Below the pieces are notes generated by a model, which saw nothing but the letters and a program-made list of their open reading frames with translations, was not told the DNA's origin and made no database searches. A DNA stretch of 9,298 bases, from contig CAZGKE010000139.1 in NCBI GenBank assembly GCA_964526035.1, positions 1 to 9,298 on the forward strand. The letters run 5' to 3'. Position 1 is the first letter of the stretch, and each line of letters starts with the position of its first letter. This document shows, piece after piece, positions 1 to 5,852 of this stretch. Made by a program: the position numbers and the translations under genes. The stretch comes from DAOMOD01 sp964526035. GTDB taxonomy: Bacteria > Pseudomonadota > Gammaproteobacteria > Xanthomonadales > BPKI01.

Positions 1-159
1 TGGCGCGTTCAAAGGTCCCTGGCGCGCCTTGCCACGTATTCCGCAGTGGCCGCGGATAATGGAAATAACGCTAGCAGAACAGTTAATCCGCGTCCAGAGG
101 AAAGTCCGACAGTCATGTGCAGGGGTTTTTCGTCTCAAAAAGTATCAAGTACTTGCACA

Positions 160-258
160 CCGCGTCACTTGGCCGGCACCTGCAGAATCCCGCTGGACGG
201 CGCGGAATCACTGGTACCGGACGCCGCGTCACTACAGCGCTTCGCTCGTAGTGACGCG
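160..258. repeat. Repeated 9-mer CGCGTCACT / AGTGACGCG around the Xre gene
   Basis: The 9-mer CGCGTCACT occurs at 161-169 and 225-233, and its complement AGTGACGCG at 250-258. A further copy of AGTGACGCG lies at 731-739, beyond the other end of the Xre gene. The first two share one more base (CCGCGTCACT at 160-169 and 224-233); the last two share AGTGACGCGC. The copies at 225 and 250 are the two arms of one hairpin, so they are not independent. The repeats could be protein-binding sites or relics of mobile-element ends; the sequence does not decide between these. Confidence 0.45.
225..258 (-). terminator. Strong hairpin just after the Xre gene, terminator-like
   Basis: CGCGTCACTAC (225-235) pairs perfectly with GTAGTGACGCG (248-258). 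Inside it AGCG (236-239) can pair with CGCT (243-246), with C247 bulged, so nearly the whole 34 bases fold. The hairpin starts 5 bases past the TAA of the leftward Xre gene (264-266), the position expected of a terminator. On neither strand is it followed by a run of T, so it is not a classic intrinsic terminator. It may instead protect the 3' end of the message, cause pausing, or be a protein-binding palindrome. Confidence 0.45.
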
Positions 259-263
259 CCTTC

Positions 264-566
264 TTACAGTTCCTCGCCTTCGCTATCCATGTCTCCGCGC
301 GAGGAATCTGCGAAAGTCACGTAGATCGTAGCATCGCCCTTGTACGTGTTTTCGCCTTCGGTATCGGCGTCGTACAGGAAGATGTCTTCGATCGCCACTC
401 CGAACACATGGGCGATCCTGAGCGCCAGTTCGAGCGAGGGCGAGTACTTGTTGCGCTCAACCGCGTTGATGGTCTGACGGCTCACCCCGCAGAGATCGGC
501 CAACTGTTGCTGGGTCATCTCGCCGTCATCGAAGCGGTATCGCCGGATCAGGTTGCGAAGGGGCAT
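264..566 (-). CDS. Xre-family helix-turn-helix transcriptional regulator
   Basis: Small DNA-binding regulator of about 100 residues. The Xre/Cro helix-turn-helix covers roughly residues 17-63: TQQQLADLCGVSRQTINAVE, then a YSPSLELALRIAHVFGV-type stretch ending in IEDIF. This matches the short repressors typical of prophages, toxin-antitoxin loci and islands. The last 34 or so residues form an acidic, Thr/Ser-rich tail ending in DSEGEEL, which such short regulators usually lack; it may be an effector- or partner-contact region. I chose the ATG at 564-566 because the domain begins at once after it, as in relatives. A TTG at 642-644 would add 26 residues without recognisable homology, and neither start has a good ribosome-binding site. 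An inverted repeat at 654-674 is a likely self-operator. Whether it controls the neighbouring defence genes is unknown; it shares their leftward direction with the HD/nucleotidyltransferase pair but lies 540 bases beyond it. Confidence 0.88.
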   Translation of the reverse strand: MPLRNLIRRYRFDDGEMTQQQLADLCGVSRQTINAVERNKYSPSLELALRIAHVFGVAIEDIFLYDADTEGENTYKGDATIYVTFADSSRGDMDSEGEEL

Positions 567-653
567 GGATCCCGCTGTGCTGAAGTCAAACAAGTCCGAT
601 GCTATGTCGAAGATCTTTGACACAGCGACGCGAATATTTGACAACTAGATACA

Positions 654-674
654 GAAATAGCGATCGACTATTTC
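654..674. promoter_or_regulatory. Candidate operator of the Xre repressor
   Basis: Perfect 7-base arms GAAATAG (654-660) and CTATTTC (668-674) flank the centre CGATCGA, itself almost symmetric (CGATCG). The 21-base near-palindrome lies 87 bases upstream of the chosen Xre ATG and 9 bases upstream of the alternative TTG. Size and symmetry fit a dimeric Xre/Cro-type repressor, and the position suggests autoregulation. A TTGACA hexamer at 638-643 on the plus strand lacks a matching -10 box at normal spacing, so I do not call a promoter there. Confidence 0.5.
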
Positions 675-986
675 AGGGCAGCGAGAGAGAAATGGCTGTT
701 CTAGGTGAGCGGCCAATGCATGACGTGCAAAGTGACGCGCGGGATTCGCTGCGTTGCCGGAGCGTGCCTGGCCCTGGGCCGGCCCGCTCTTGGCTCGCGG
801 TGATGGACCTCGCCGTGGGATCAGGTGCTGTCAGCGCGATCTCACGTTGCAGCCGGTTCAGTTGCGCCTATTGCCTCAAAGCGCTCGGCGCTTGTTTGCA
901 GTGCCAGTAGCGCCGAATTATTCAACGAGGGTGATGTACCGGGGGAAAGCTATGGGCAGCGGCGACGTAGCTCGATTATCGGGAAG

Positions 987-1001
987 GTCGAAAATTTCGA
1001 C
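987..1001. repeat. Short palindrome GTCGAAA-A-TTTCGAC
   Basis: Perfect 7-base arms around a single central A, in the gene-free stretch between the Xre gene and the nucleotidyltransferase gene. An odd-length palindrome with almost no spacer suits binding of a small dimeric regulator better than an RNA hairpin, since no loop remains. Its half-site differs from the candidate Xre operator at 654-674, so it would belong to another protein. Chance is not excluded. Confidence 0.3.
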
Positions 1002-1107
1002 TCGTTCTGAACGCGTGTCATGCGCCGGCCCCGACGTTTGGCGATCATTGCCCATTTTGGAGAAAACACACCGCGAAAATCCCGTCTAACGCACTACGCT
1101 TGTTTTA

Positions 1108-2076
1108 TCAAAAAACGAGAGCGTGATGTATCGGATGTGATGCAGGATAGAATTGTTCAAGCAATCGAGCCAAATGCCACGAGAAATGCTGGGCTTCATT
1201 CTTGAGGTCTCGAAATTCTCTAGTGTGAGTCGCCCGATCCATAGTAACTATCGAAAATTTCGCACGTTTGCGCTTATCTTCGAGCATCTCCAAAAACCTG
1301 TCGTAGGATTCCAGCGCCGCTTCGGAAGTTGCTCCGCAGACATGTTGGATGCGCTCAATTGGCGTCATTTGGAATAAAGAAGCAAGAATCTCCTGCTTCT
1401 TTGTTGCTTGACGTTGTGCCGTTTCCGCAACCGCAAGAACGCCGCTAAAGAAAATCAATTTTCTAGAAAACGCCAGCTTAATATTTCTTATACCCCAATC
1501 CTTGCCATCTTCGACAGTCTTATATTCAAAATCAACACACATCGTTCGCCAGAATTTCACCAGGTCGTTCAATAAGAATCTCGCCAATCCATGTTCCGTC
1601 ATTTTCTTGCTGACATACCTTTCGATAATCTGATTTCGTAGGTTTATCAATGCTACCGCGTCAGTTACAGAATCAGATTCCAAAACTAGCAACATGCGCC
1701 TAGTCAGCGATTTGTTTGTTTCGTTGTGTCCGCCGATATTGGCCAGAAAGTCGTCCTGGTCACAGCAAAAGTCGCCGAACGCGCCTCCGGCCGATGGCTG
1801 CGCGATACTCAGTTGGTCTAGCACATTCCGGATCTTAAGGTCAGTGGTTTCCGCTTTACGGAGTTTCTTAGGCTCTTTGAAAATTAGGTAATCAAAATCA
1901 GAGTTTTTCGACGCCTCCCTTCGTGCGTACGAGCCCACAACAAAAATCGACACACCTTTCGGAAAGCGCAAATTACTTATTTCCTTTTTTATTTCAGCTA
2001 ACTTCTCTGAAGAGTACTGATGAGCTTTCCTCTGGAACGGTAGAATTCGGTCTCTAGGGCGTCGCGAATCATACAT
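1108..2076 (-). CDS. Nucleotidyltransferase-domain protein (polymerase-beta fold)
   Basis: Protein of 322 residues, second gene of a leftward pair with the HD phosphohydrolase. Residues about 40-66 carry the signature of the superfamily: GSYARR (48-53) followed by SDFDYLIF (59-66), where D60 and D62 would bind the two metal ions. A third acidic residue may lie in the GDFCCDQDD stretch (101-109). The later part is helical and includes LLNDLVKFWRTMCVDFEYK (168-186) and a basic WGIRNIKLAFSRK segment (194-206). It is too long and too different to be the small MNT antitoxin of MNT-HEPN pairs, and I see no HEPN motif. The product could be a nucleotide signal, or a nucleotide transferred to protein or tRNA; the sequence does not say. 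The ATG lies 2 nt after the upstream stop with no Shine-Dalgarno sequence, so translation is probably coupled. The gene is much AT-richer than the hsd operon. Confidence 0.85.
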   Translation of the reverse strand: MYDSRRPRDRILPFQRKAHQYSSEKLAEIKKEISNLRFPKGVSIFVVGSYARREASKNSDFDYLIFKEPKKLRKAETTDLKIRNVLDQLSIAQPSAGGAFGDFCCDQDDFLANIGGHNETNKSLTRRMLLVLESDSVTDAVALINLRNQIIERYVSKKMTEHGLARFLLNDLVKFWRTMCVDFEYKTVEDGKDWGIRNIKLAFSRKLIFFSGVLAVAETAQRQATKKQEILASLFQMTPIERIQHVCGATSEAALESYDRFLEMLEDKRKRAKFSIVTMDRATHTREFRDLKNEAQHFSWHLARLLEQFYPASHPIHHALVF

Positions 2077-2078
2077 GT

Positions 2079-3158
2079 CTAAATTTTGTCTACGTGAAGG
2101 GATTTTTGCGTTTTCGTCTGGCGATATCGCTTCTCAAGAGCGTTTACAGAAACCCCGCGATCGATAATGAAGTTTCGCCGAAAGTAGGTAATCGTCTTTC
2201 CGTGCAATTCGGGTAGCCCGGTGAATTGGTATAGATTTTCGAACAATTTCTTATGTTCCTGCATCAGCTCGGATTCAGTCTGAATAAGCGTTCGTCTAGA
2301 AATTTTCCGCCTATTATCTGCAAAGTATGAGCTAGCGATATAATCGGCGAGAACTCCGGTCTCACTTCGAATGAATTCGTTGTAGATTTGGCCTTTCATC
2401 CGCCAAAAGCAATCCAGAATTGGTGGGGCGTCTGTCGGATCAGGGTTGATCGCGGCGCTAAGCACAAGATCAGGTGCGGGTATGGTATAGCTTACGCGGC
2501 TCAGTCTATACGCGCTACAACGCGAGATTCCTTCCAGTGTGTCGAGATTGAATGGGCCGCTGAACAGCTTGTAGTTGGCGTATGACTTACTACCCTCAAG
2601 CAATGCGATAACCGAATCCACAGATACCGAGTGCGAGTTTAGAATTCTGGGAATTGGCCGCCCAAATTCAGTGTTTCCAGTAATAATTTCTAGAGTTAGG
2701 TCATGGTGATCTACACCAAGTCGCGCTTTGAACGCATCCTCCGCACTATGTGAAAGTGGGGGATGGCCGATGTCATGAAGTAGTGCGGCGGCAACTACTT
2801 CCCTACGTTCGCTAGGAAGTAAACCAACCTTAGAGGCAAATCGTTCTGCCAATCGTGCTACGCCGACGCTGTGCTCAAAACGAGATTCCTTTATCGGGCC
2901 GTTCTGCTCCCGAAAATGCCGCGCATAGCTAATTGCGCCAAGAAAGCTAATATCTCCGAGGCGTTGAAAGGGCTTTGATGCGATAATTTCATGCGCAAGC
3001 TGGTCAGTAAATTCTATATTGACCTTATTGCCCGAACGAAAATATCGGTCGTACGGCGCGAAAATGTCTTGGCTCGTGCCAGAATTAGGTCGTATCGGCC
3101 GGCCGAATGCTTCCATCTTAAAAGTGTACCATTCCGCTATATCCAGTTGACGCCCCAC
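2079..3158 (-). CDS. HD-domain phosphohydrolase, dGTPase/SAMHD1-like
   Basis: Protein of 359 residues, first gene of the leftward pair. The metal-binding HD residues are all visible: H96 in RFEHSVGVA, the H128-D129 pair in LLHDIGHPPLSH (126-137), and D206 in LDTLEGISR. The GHPPLSHSAED segment is typical of the SAMHD1/dGTPase group, which removes triphosphate from (d)NTPs, so a nucleotide substrate is likely. Known dGTPases such as E. coli Dgt (about 500 residues) are longer, and this short form may have another substrate. The start is a GTG at 3156-3158; an ATG at 3114-3116 (residue 15) is an alternative. I kept the GTG because residues 4-18 look like genuine coding, but neither start has a strong ribosome-binding site. 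It ends 2 nt before the nucleotidyltransferase gene, so the two form one operon and probably one function. HD phosphodiesterase activity on a signal made by the partner is a second possibility. Confidence 0.87.
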   Translation of the reverse strand: MGRQLDIAEWYTFKMEAFGRPIRPNSGTSQDIFAPYDRYFRSGNKVNIEFTDQLAHEIIASKPFQRLGDISFLGAISYARHFREQNGPIKESRFEHSVGVARLAERFASKVGLLPSERREVVAAALLHDIGHPPLSHSAEDAFKARLGVDHHDLTLEIITGNTEFGRPIPRILNSHSVSVDSVIALLEGSKSYANYKLFSGPFNLDTLEGISRCSAYRLSRVSYTIPAPDLVLSAAINPDPTDAPPILDCFWRMKGQIYNEFIRSETGVLADYIASSYFADNRRKISRRTLIQTESELMQEHKKLFENLYQFTGLPELHGKTITYFRRNFIIDRGVSVNALEKRYRQTKTQKSLHVDKI

Positions 3159-3245
3159 GACGTCAGTAACCGCATTGCGAATATGTAACTATTTGATTTC
3201 TCATATTCCGACTGAAATTGATTGCTGCTCTTTCTGTTTCAGCCC

Positions 3246-3277
3246 GGTGCACCTTGCGCAAGTAGGGACTTGCGCGA
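3246..3277 (+). promoter_or_regulatory. Hairpin presenting AGGG just before the ATG at 3277
   Basis: GCGCAAGT (3256-3263) and ACTTGCGC (3268-3275) pair perfectly over 8 bases around a 4-base loop AGGG. A T-G wobble (3255/3276) and a T-A pair (3254/3277) can lengthen the stem into the first base of the ATG at 3277. The loop is Shine-Dalgarno-like and 9 bases from that ATG. The 8-base palindrome GGTGCACC (3246-3253) abuts it. In RNA this could control translation of the small open frame that follows; in DNA it could be an operator between the divergent HD and hsd operons. Both readings are inference. Confidence 0.4.
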
Positions 3278-3456
3278 TGTGGGGTTACACCGGACTTAAT
3301 CCACCGTTGAATACGGTCTGGGGAATTTTGAATTTACCTAACGTGTTCGCGATCCCGTACTTTGTTGCCACGGCTTCCAGCGGCGAATCGCTAGTGACTG
3401 CTTTAGCCTTCGTACCGACGGCCATCCTCTTGTCAGTCTGGCTAAGGGAGATCTAA
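3277..3456 (+). CDS. Possible small membrane protein, 59 residues
   Basis: I do not recognise this product. The frame gives a 59-residue, mostly hydrophobic peptide: NTVWGILNLPNVFAIPYFVA (about 13-32) and ALAFVPTAILLSVWL (about 42-56) could be two membrane segments, followed by a charged REI end. I chose the ATG at 3277 because an AGGG lies 9 bases upstream; the same frame is open further left to an ATG at 3175, but that N-terminal part is Cys-rich and unconvincing. It lies between the divergent HD and hsdM genes and points the same way as hsdM. Small two-helix proteins occur as toxins or effectors in defence loci, but it may equally be the degraded end of a larger membrane protein. Confidence 0.35.
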   Translation: MWGYTGLNPPLNTVWGILNLPNVFAIPYFVATASSGESLVTALAFVPTAILLSVWLREI

Positions 3457-3533
3457 TGTTGAACGAGAGCGCGTCAATCACCGTCGTTGCGAAACCCACC
3501 TCGAAGCCAGAGCTTATATTCTTGTTTACATAG
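3456..3533 (+). CDS. Possible 25-residue leader-like open frame
   Basis: An ATG at 3456-3458 overlaps the TAA of the preceding small frame by one base (TAATG) and opens a 25-residue peptide, MLNESASITVVAKPTSKPEL plus five residues, ending at TAG 3531-3533. The overlap would allow translational coupling. Nothing recognisable is encoded. It could be a real micropeptide, a leader peptide for hsdM, or the tail of a decayed gene. Confidence 0.12.
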   Translation: MLNESASITVVAKPTSKPELIFLFT

Positions 3534-3707
3534 CGAGCTTCGATAATCCTCGTGGACGGTAGAAGCTGCAAGCATTTACACTGTAGAACTTAATTCAACT
3601 CGTTGCAGTGGTGAGATAAAACCCTCCCTATAGAGAACCCCATCTTAGCGACTGATAGGATGTCATTTTGAGGCGGGACCGAAGTGCCGAGATCGGATGT
3701 AACCTGA
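3534..3707 (+). other. Leader region of the hsd operon, no clear promoter
   Basis: The 174 bases before hsdM must hold or follow the operon's promoter, but no convincing pair of boxes is visible. The best look-alikes are TTGCAG (3603-3608) with TATAGA (3629-3634), 20 bases apart and thus too far, and an isolated GATAAT (3542-3547) without a matching -35. Separated inverted copies CTGCAA (3566-3571) and TTGCAG (3603-3608) might be regulatory half-sites. No strong Shine-Dalgarno sequence precedes the hsdM ATG. Confidence 0.25.
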
Positions 3708-5852
3708 ATGTTTGAACAGACCTTCCGCAACATCGACGACGTGCTCTGGAAGGAGGCCGGTTGTGCCACCGAGCTGGATTACACAGAGCAAACTTCGTGG
3801 ATGCTGTTTCTGAAATACCTGGAGGACCTCGAACACGAGCGCGCCCAAGAGGCGGAACTGGTCGGTAAGCCTTACAGTTACGTCATCGACGCGCCGTATC
3901 GCTGGTCGGCCTGGGCCGCGCCCAAGACGACCGACGGCGCCTTCGACCACGACCGCGCGTTGACCGGCGCTGACCTGATTGCCTTTGTCAACGGCACGCT
4001 TTTTCCCTACCTGCGGGGCTTTCGAGCGCGCGCTGGCGGTGCCGATACGCTGGAGTACCGAATCGGCGAAATCTTCAGCGAGATCCGCAACAAGTTCGCC
4101 AGCGGCTACAGCCTGCGCGATGCTTTGGAGCTGATAGACGGCCTGAGTTTCCGCTCACAGTCCGAGAAGCACGAGCTTTCCCACTTATATGAAGCCAAAA
4201 TCAAAAACATGGGCAACGCCGGGCGGAACGGCGGCGAGTACTACACCCCGCGCCCGCTGATCCGCGCCATGATCCGGGTGATTAAGCCCAATATCGGCGA
4301 GCGCATTTATGACGCCGCCGCCGGTTCCGCCGGCTTCCTGTGCGAGGCCCACGACTACCTGCGTTATGGTGCCGACGGCCAGGGCGATGGCAGCCACCTG
4401 TCCACCGCCGATCTCGACCTCCTGCAAAAGCGTACGTTCTACGCCAAGGAGAAGAAGAGCCTGCCTTACGTGATCGGCATAATGAACATGATCCTGCACG
4501 GCATCGAGACGCCCAACATCGTCCACACCAATAGCCTGACCGAGAATCTGGCCGACATCCAGGAGAAAGACCGCTTCGACGTAATCCTCGCAAACCCGCC
4601 CTTCGGCGGAAAAGAACGCAAGGAGGTGCAGCAGAATTTTCCCATCAAGACCGGCGAGACGGCGTTCCTATTCTTGCAGCACTTCATTAAGTACCTGAAA
4701 GCCGGAGGACGGGCCGCCATCGTCATCAAGAACACCTTCCTTTCCAACAGCGACAACGCCGCCCGCGCGCTGCGCAAGGAACTGCTGCGCAGCTGCAGCC
4801 TGCACACCATTCTCGATTGCCCCGGCGGCACCTTCCTCGGCGCTGGAGTGAAGACCGTGGTGCTGTTCTTCGAGAAGGGCGCGCCCACTCGCAAGGTCTG
4901 GTACTACCAGCTCGATCCCGGCCGCAACATGGGCAAGACCAACCCCCTCAACGACAAGGATTTGGCAGATTTCGTCGACCGCCAGGCGAATTTCGAGGAG
5001 ACCGAAAACTCCTGGACAGTGGATGTGACCGGCATCGACGCCGACAGCGTCAATCTTTCGGTGAATAACCCCAATAAGGCCGAGGCACCGCCGCTGCGCG
5101 GCCCGGAAGTGATCATCAACGAGATTGAGACGCTGGATAAGCAAAGCGAGCAAATCTTGAAAGGAATTCGTGATCTGAACTCCGCATTTTGCCGACAATG
5201 GGAAGCGGGAATCGTCAAACCGCTCGAAGATATTTGTTCGTTCAGTAGTGGTGGCACGCCTCCCAAGCGCGAAACCAGATTCTGGACCGGTGAAATACCT
5301 TGGATTTCGGGTCGCGATATGAAATCTACGCGATTGTGCGACTCGCTGCTGCATGTTTCTCAGGCGGCGGTCGATGAGTCGGCAACTCGTTTGGCGCCCG
5401 TAGGCTCGTTGCTAATGCTTGTCCGAGGTATGGGGCTAGCGCATGGCGCCCAAATCGCCGAACTTGCCGCTCCCTGTGCATTCAACCAGGACATCAAAGG
5501 AATACATCCAGAGATTGGCTTAATTCCCAGATACCTTGTTTTCGCACTTCGGTACTTCGTCAACGCGAGTGAAAACGTCATTAGCAGCGCGGCGCATGGA
5601 ACACTCAAGATCGACATGGAAGTACTCCGAAAGATCGAGATTCCCGTGCCACCCTATGAAGTTCAGAAGCAAATCGTAGCTGGGTTCGATGCACTCACCG
5701 GTGAAACAAAGCGTCTCGAATTAAACTACCAACGAAAACTTGCCGCGCTGGCTGATCTCAATCAGTCCCTTATGCAAAGAGCTTTCTCCGGCGAACTGGC
5801 AGCAGGGGAGGAAGTAGAGTACGCCACCCTTAAGATTGACGACGTCGCATGA
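3708..5852 (+). CDS. hsdM: Type I methylase HsdM fused to a single-TRD HsdS half
   Basis: A 714-residue fusion of the adenine-N6 methyltransferase and specificity parts of a type I restriction-modification enzyme. Residues 1-~150 are the helical HsdM N-domain, opening MFEQTFRNIDDVLWKEAG. The catalytic domain has GGEYYTPR (175-182), the AdoMet motif DAAAGSAGF (202-210) and the catalytic NPPF (296-299). A helical linker around 475-500 leads into one target-recognition domain (about 505-650, with SSGGTPP, then IPWISGRDM), followed by the HsdS-type conserved helix ending LNQSLMQRAFSGEL (684-697). Ordinary HsdM is about 500 residues and HsdS carries two TRDs; here one TRD is joined to M and no other hsdS exists in the window. 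By analogy with half-S proteins working as dimers, the complex should read a symmetric bipartite site; this is inference. Base composition drops from about 70% GC in the M part to about 45-53% in the TRD, suggesting a swapped TRD. The start matches the family N-terminus. The stop overlaps the next ATG by 4 nt. Confidence 0.93.
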   Translation: MFEQTFRNIDDVLWKEAGCATELDYTEQTSWMLFLKYLEDLEHERAQEAELVGKPYSYVIDAPYRWSAWAAPKTTDGAFDHDRALTGADLIAFVNGTLFPYLRGFRARAGGADTLEYRIGEIFSEIRNKFASGYSLRDALELIDGLSFRSQSEKHELSHLYEAKIKNMGNAGRNGGEYYTPRPLIRAMIRVIKPNIGERIYDAAAGSAGFLCEAHDYLRYGADGQGDGSHLSTADLDLLQKRTFYAKEKKSLPYVIGIMNMILHGIETPNIVHTNSLTENLADIQEKDRFDVILANPPFGGKERKEVQQNFPIKTGETAFLFLQHFIKYLKAGGRAAIVIKNTFLSNSDNAARALRKELLRSCSLHTILDCPGGTFLGAGVKTVVLFFEKGAPTRKVWYYQLDPGRNMGKTNPLNDKDLADFVDRQANFEETENSWTVDVTGIDADSVNLSVNNPNKAEAPPLRGPEVIINEIETLDKQSEQILKGIRDLNSAFCRQWEAGIVKPLEDICSFSSGGTPPKRETRFWTGEIPWISGRDMKSTRLCDSLLHVSQAAVDESATRLAPVGSLLMLVRGMGLAHGAQIAELAAPCAFNQDIKGIHPEIGLIPRYLVFALRYFVNASENVISSAAHGTLKIDMEVLRKIEIPVPPYEVQKQIVAGFDALTGETKRLELNYQRKLAALADLNQSLMQRAFSGELAAGEEVEYATLKIDDVA

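Larger units (their letters stand above)
645..1107. other. Intergenic stretch with no credible gene
   Basis: About 460 bases between the Xre gene and the 3' end of the nucleotidyltransferase gene. The open frames here are short, rich in Arg, Cys and Pro, resemble no family I know and lack ribosome-binding sites, so I call no gene. It holds the candidate Xre operator (654-674), the palindrome GGGCCGGCCC (776-785), a small stem AAGCGC-TCG-GCGCTT (879-893), and a 15-base palindrome (987-1001). It is GC-rich over most of its length, unlike the AT-rich gene pair to its right, so the composition changes near 1060-1110. It may be a remnant of older host or mobile-element DNA. Confidence 0.5.

Noticed and set aside
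97..108. GAGGAAAGTCCG, identical to a conserved stretch of bacterial RNase P RNA
   Set aside because: The following bases do not continue the RNase P match, and the later conserved parts of that RNA are absent, so a 12-base coincidence or tiny relic is more likely than an rnpB gene.
29..331. Two overlapping rightward open frames of about 90-100 codons
   Set aside because: They run across the hairpin and into the 3' end of the Xre gene on the other strand, have Arg-rich compositions, and show no family motif or ribosome-binding site.
638..643. TTGACA as a -35 box on the plus strand
   Set aside because: No -10-like hexamer at 16-18 bases and no rightward gene for it to serve.
599..1089. Rightward open frames in the gene-free stretch
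   Set aside because: Rich in Arg, Cys and Pro as expected of GC-rich noncoding DNA; no known motif, no start signals.
1096..1124. Inverted repeat ACGCT...AGCGT with T and A runs at the end of the nucleotidyltransferase gene, terminator-like
   Set aside because: The stop codon lies in the loop, the stem is mostly A-T pairs with bulged bases, and no T run follows on the minus strand, so it is too weak to call.
1108..2076. Reading the nucleotidyltransferase as the MNT antitoxin of an MNT-HEPN toxin-antitoxin pair
   Set aside because: At 322 residues it is far longer than MNT proteins, and its partner is an HD hydrolase with no RxxxxH HEPN motif.
4185..4894. Long leftward open frames opposite hsdM
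   Set aside because: Shadow frames of GC-rich coding DNA; the plus-strand frame carries all HsdM motifs.
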